From CAYWJA01 sp964458485 (lineage in GTDB: Bacteria; Patescibacteriota; Gracilibacteria; UM-FILTER-43-11), in contig CAYWJA010000014.1 in the NCBI GenBank assembly GCA_964458485.1, positions 1-39,035 of the forward strand: a stretch of 39,035 nucleotides of DNA. Reading direction: 5' to 3'. Below the pieces are notes generated by a model. That model was given only the letters and a program-made list of their open reading frames with translations, was not told the DNA's origin and made no database searches. The translations under genes and the position numbers were made by a program. Positions 38,490-39,035 of this stretch are shown piece by piece (positions within the stretch are counted from its first letter, which is position 1; every line of letters begins with the position of its first letter).

Positions 38490-39035
38490 CTAATCTTCTG
38501 ACCCCTCTGGATCTCCGCCATTCCACGGCATCTTATAGACTTCTTCATAAAGAGCCTCTATTTCAGGACTCATTTCACCCCTTCTTTCAATTAATTCCAT
38601 AGCACGACGAATAACAAGATCATTCTCACTACTATCAAAAGCCAGCATAATTACTTCCCAGCTCATATCTTCGTCTTCATCTGATTCAAAAGCAGCAATT
38701 TTTTCATCTCTGCTTAATAACTCCCAAATCTTTTTAGCATCTTCAACATATATATTTGGCAGTGTAATCAGATCTATTAAATGGTGAGCCTCATTCAATC
38801 CTCCAGTATCCAGATCTGCTGACAATATCTCATCCCATCTATTTTTTATAAAGTCATGAATTTGTTCAGTAGTAGCTTCGCCCATGGCAAACACTAAAGC
38901 ATTGAAAGCCACATTAATATTAGGGTCTTGCAATAATCTACGATACACTACATCAGTATCATTTTTATATTTTGCAATTAATTCTCTTACATGAGGAACA
39001 TCTAATTGACTTAAAATATTTAAAAATTCTTCAGG
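38490..39035 (-). CDS. Hypothetical acidic helical protein, C-terminal part (cut by window edge)
   Basis: The frame is open to the right edge, giving 181 residues (PEEFLNILSQLDVPHVRELI ... WNGGDPEGSED). An apparent internal start at 38948 is a GTG and not needed. Repeating helical pairs (NVAFNALVFAMGEATTEQIH, DLVIRRAMELIERRGEMSPE) suggest a HEAT-like or other helical repeat protein. After its TAG stop (38490-38492) the same frame continues for 33 more sense codons to TAA at 38388, with similar acidic composition, so the stop may be a recent nonsense mutation or read through. Confidence 0.7.
   Translation of the reverse strand, partial: PEEFLNILSQLDVPHVRELIAKYKNDTDVVYRRLLQDPNINVAFNALVFAMGEATTEQIHDFIKNRWDEILSADLDTGGLNEAHHLIDLITLPNIYVEDAKKIWELLSRDEKIAAFESDEDEDMSWEVIMLAFDSSENDLVIRRAMELIERRGEMSPEIEALYEEVYKMPWNGGDPEGSED

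Overview
The window is about 39 kb of AT-rich, gene-dense bacterial chromosome. It most resembles a Patescibacteria/CPR genome, possibly Peregrinibacteria-like. The reasons are many small lineage-restricted hypothetical proteins, a Cys-rich zinc-ribbon protein of a kind I associate with CPR genomes, AT-rich start contexts with few Shine-Dalgarno sequences, and a reduced-looking gene set. UGA works as a stop codon (for example the ATGA overlap at 24027-24030), so the UGA=Gly code of Absconditabacteria/Gracilibacteria is unlikely. The lineage call is inference. No rRNA or tRNA gene was seen.

Layout. 1-322: N-terminal part of a B12-binding radical SAM protein, cut by the edge. 491-2690: a Ser/Thr kinase-receiver fusion and a stand-alone receiver. 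2842-5252: an acidic hypothetical protein and the Cys-rich zinc-ribbon protein. 5457-6045: a Phd/YefM-MazF-type toxin-antitoxin pair. 6153-8740: a diversity-generating retroelement (DGR) with variable target gene, structured RNA, template repeat, antisense avd and a frameshifted reverse transcriptase. 8819-10915: a GHKL ATPase and a KilA-N protein. 10971-12658: pdxT and pdxS. 12897-14606: hypothetical proteins. 14673-18453: a BT1-type MFS transporter and an SLH/DKNYY surface protein. 18692-19909: a multi-pass membrane protein. 20054-22450: a Ro60 (TROVE) gene preceded by about 600 nt of structured, gene-free DNA with three related RNA units. 22640-24281: a small membrane protein and a run of four small hypothetical genes. 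24347-28642: a B12-dependent ribonucleotide reductase and a cob(I)alamin adenosyltransferase. 28779-34758: a DsbA-like protein, two hypothetical proteins, a secreted FN3-like protein and an MscS channel. 34835-37818: cutA, a DnaQ-like exonuclease, an ArfB-like release factor and a U32 peptidase-family protein. 37822-39035: hypothetical proteins, the last cut by the edge.

Two loci stand out. (1) The DGR: template repeat (TR) and variable repeat (VR) differ at 16 positions within the well-aligned block, and every one is A in the TR. The target resembles DUF4256, avd is head-to-head with the RT and overlaps its start, and the RT reading frame is broken at an (AG)5 tract. (2) The Ro60 locus: a perfect TTGACA-N17-TATAAT promoter on the minus strand precedes three tandem RNA-like units sharing a D-loop-like core, each closed by a helix that covaries between units. 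This is a strong candidate for a tandem Y RNA array expressed upstream of rsr.

The window is also rich in short palindromic and tandem repeats. Two palindromic segments lie in frame inside coding genes (pdxT and the GHKL ATPase). A 28-bp promoter/operator block with a LexA-box-like palindrome is shared by the zinc-ribbon gene and the KilA-N gene.
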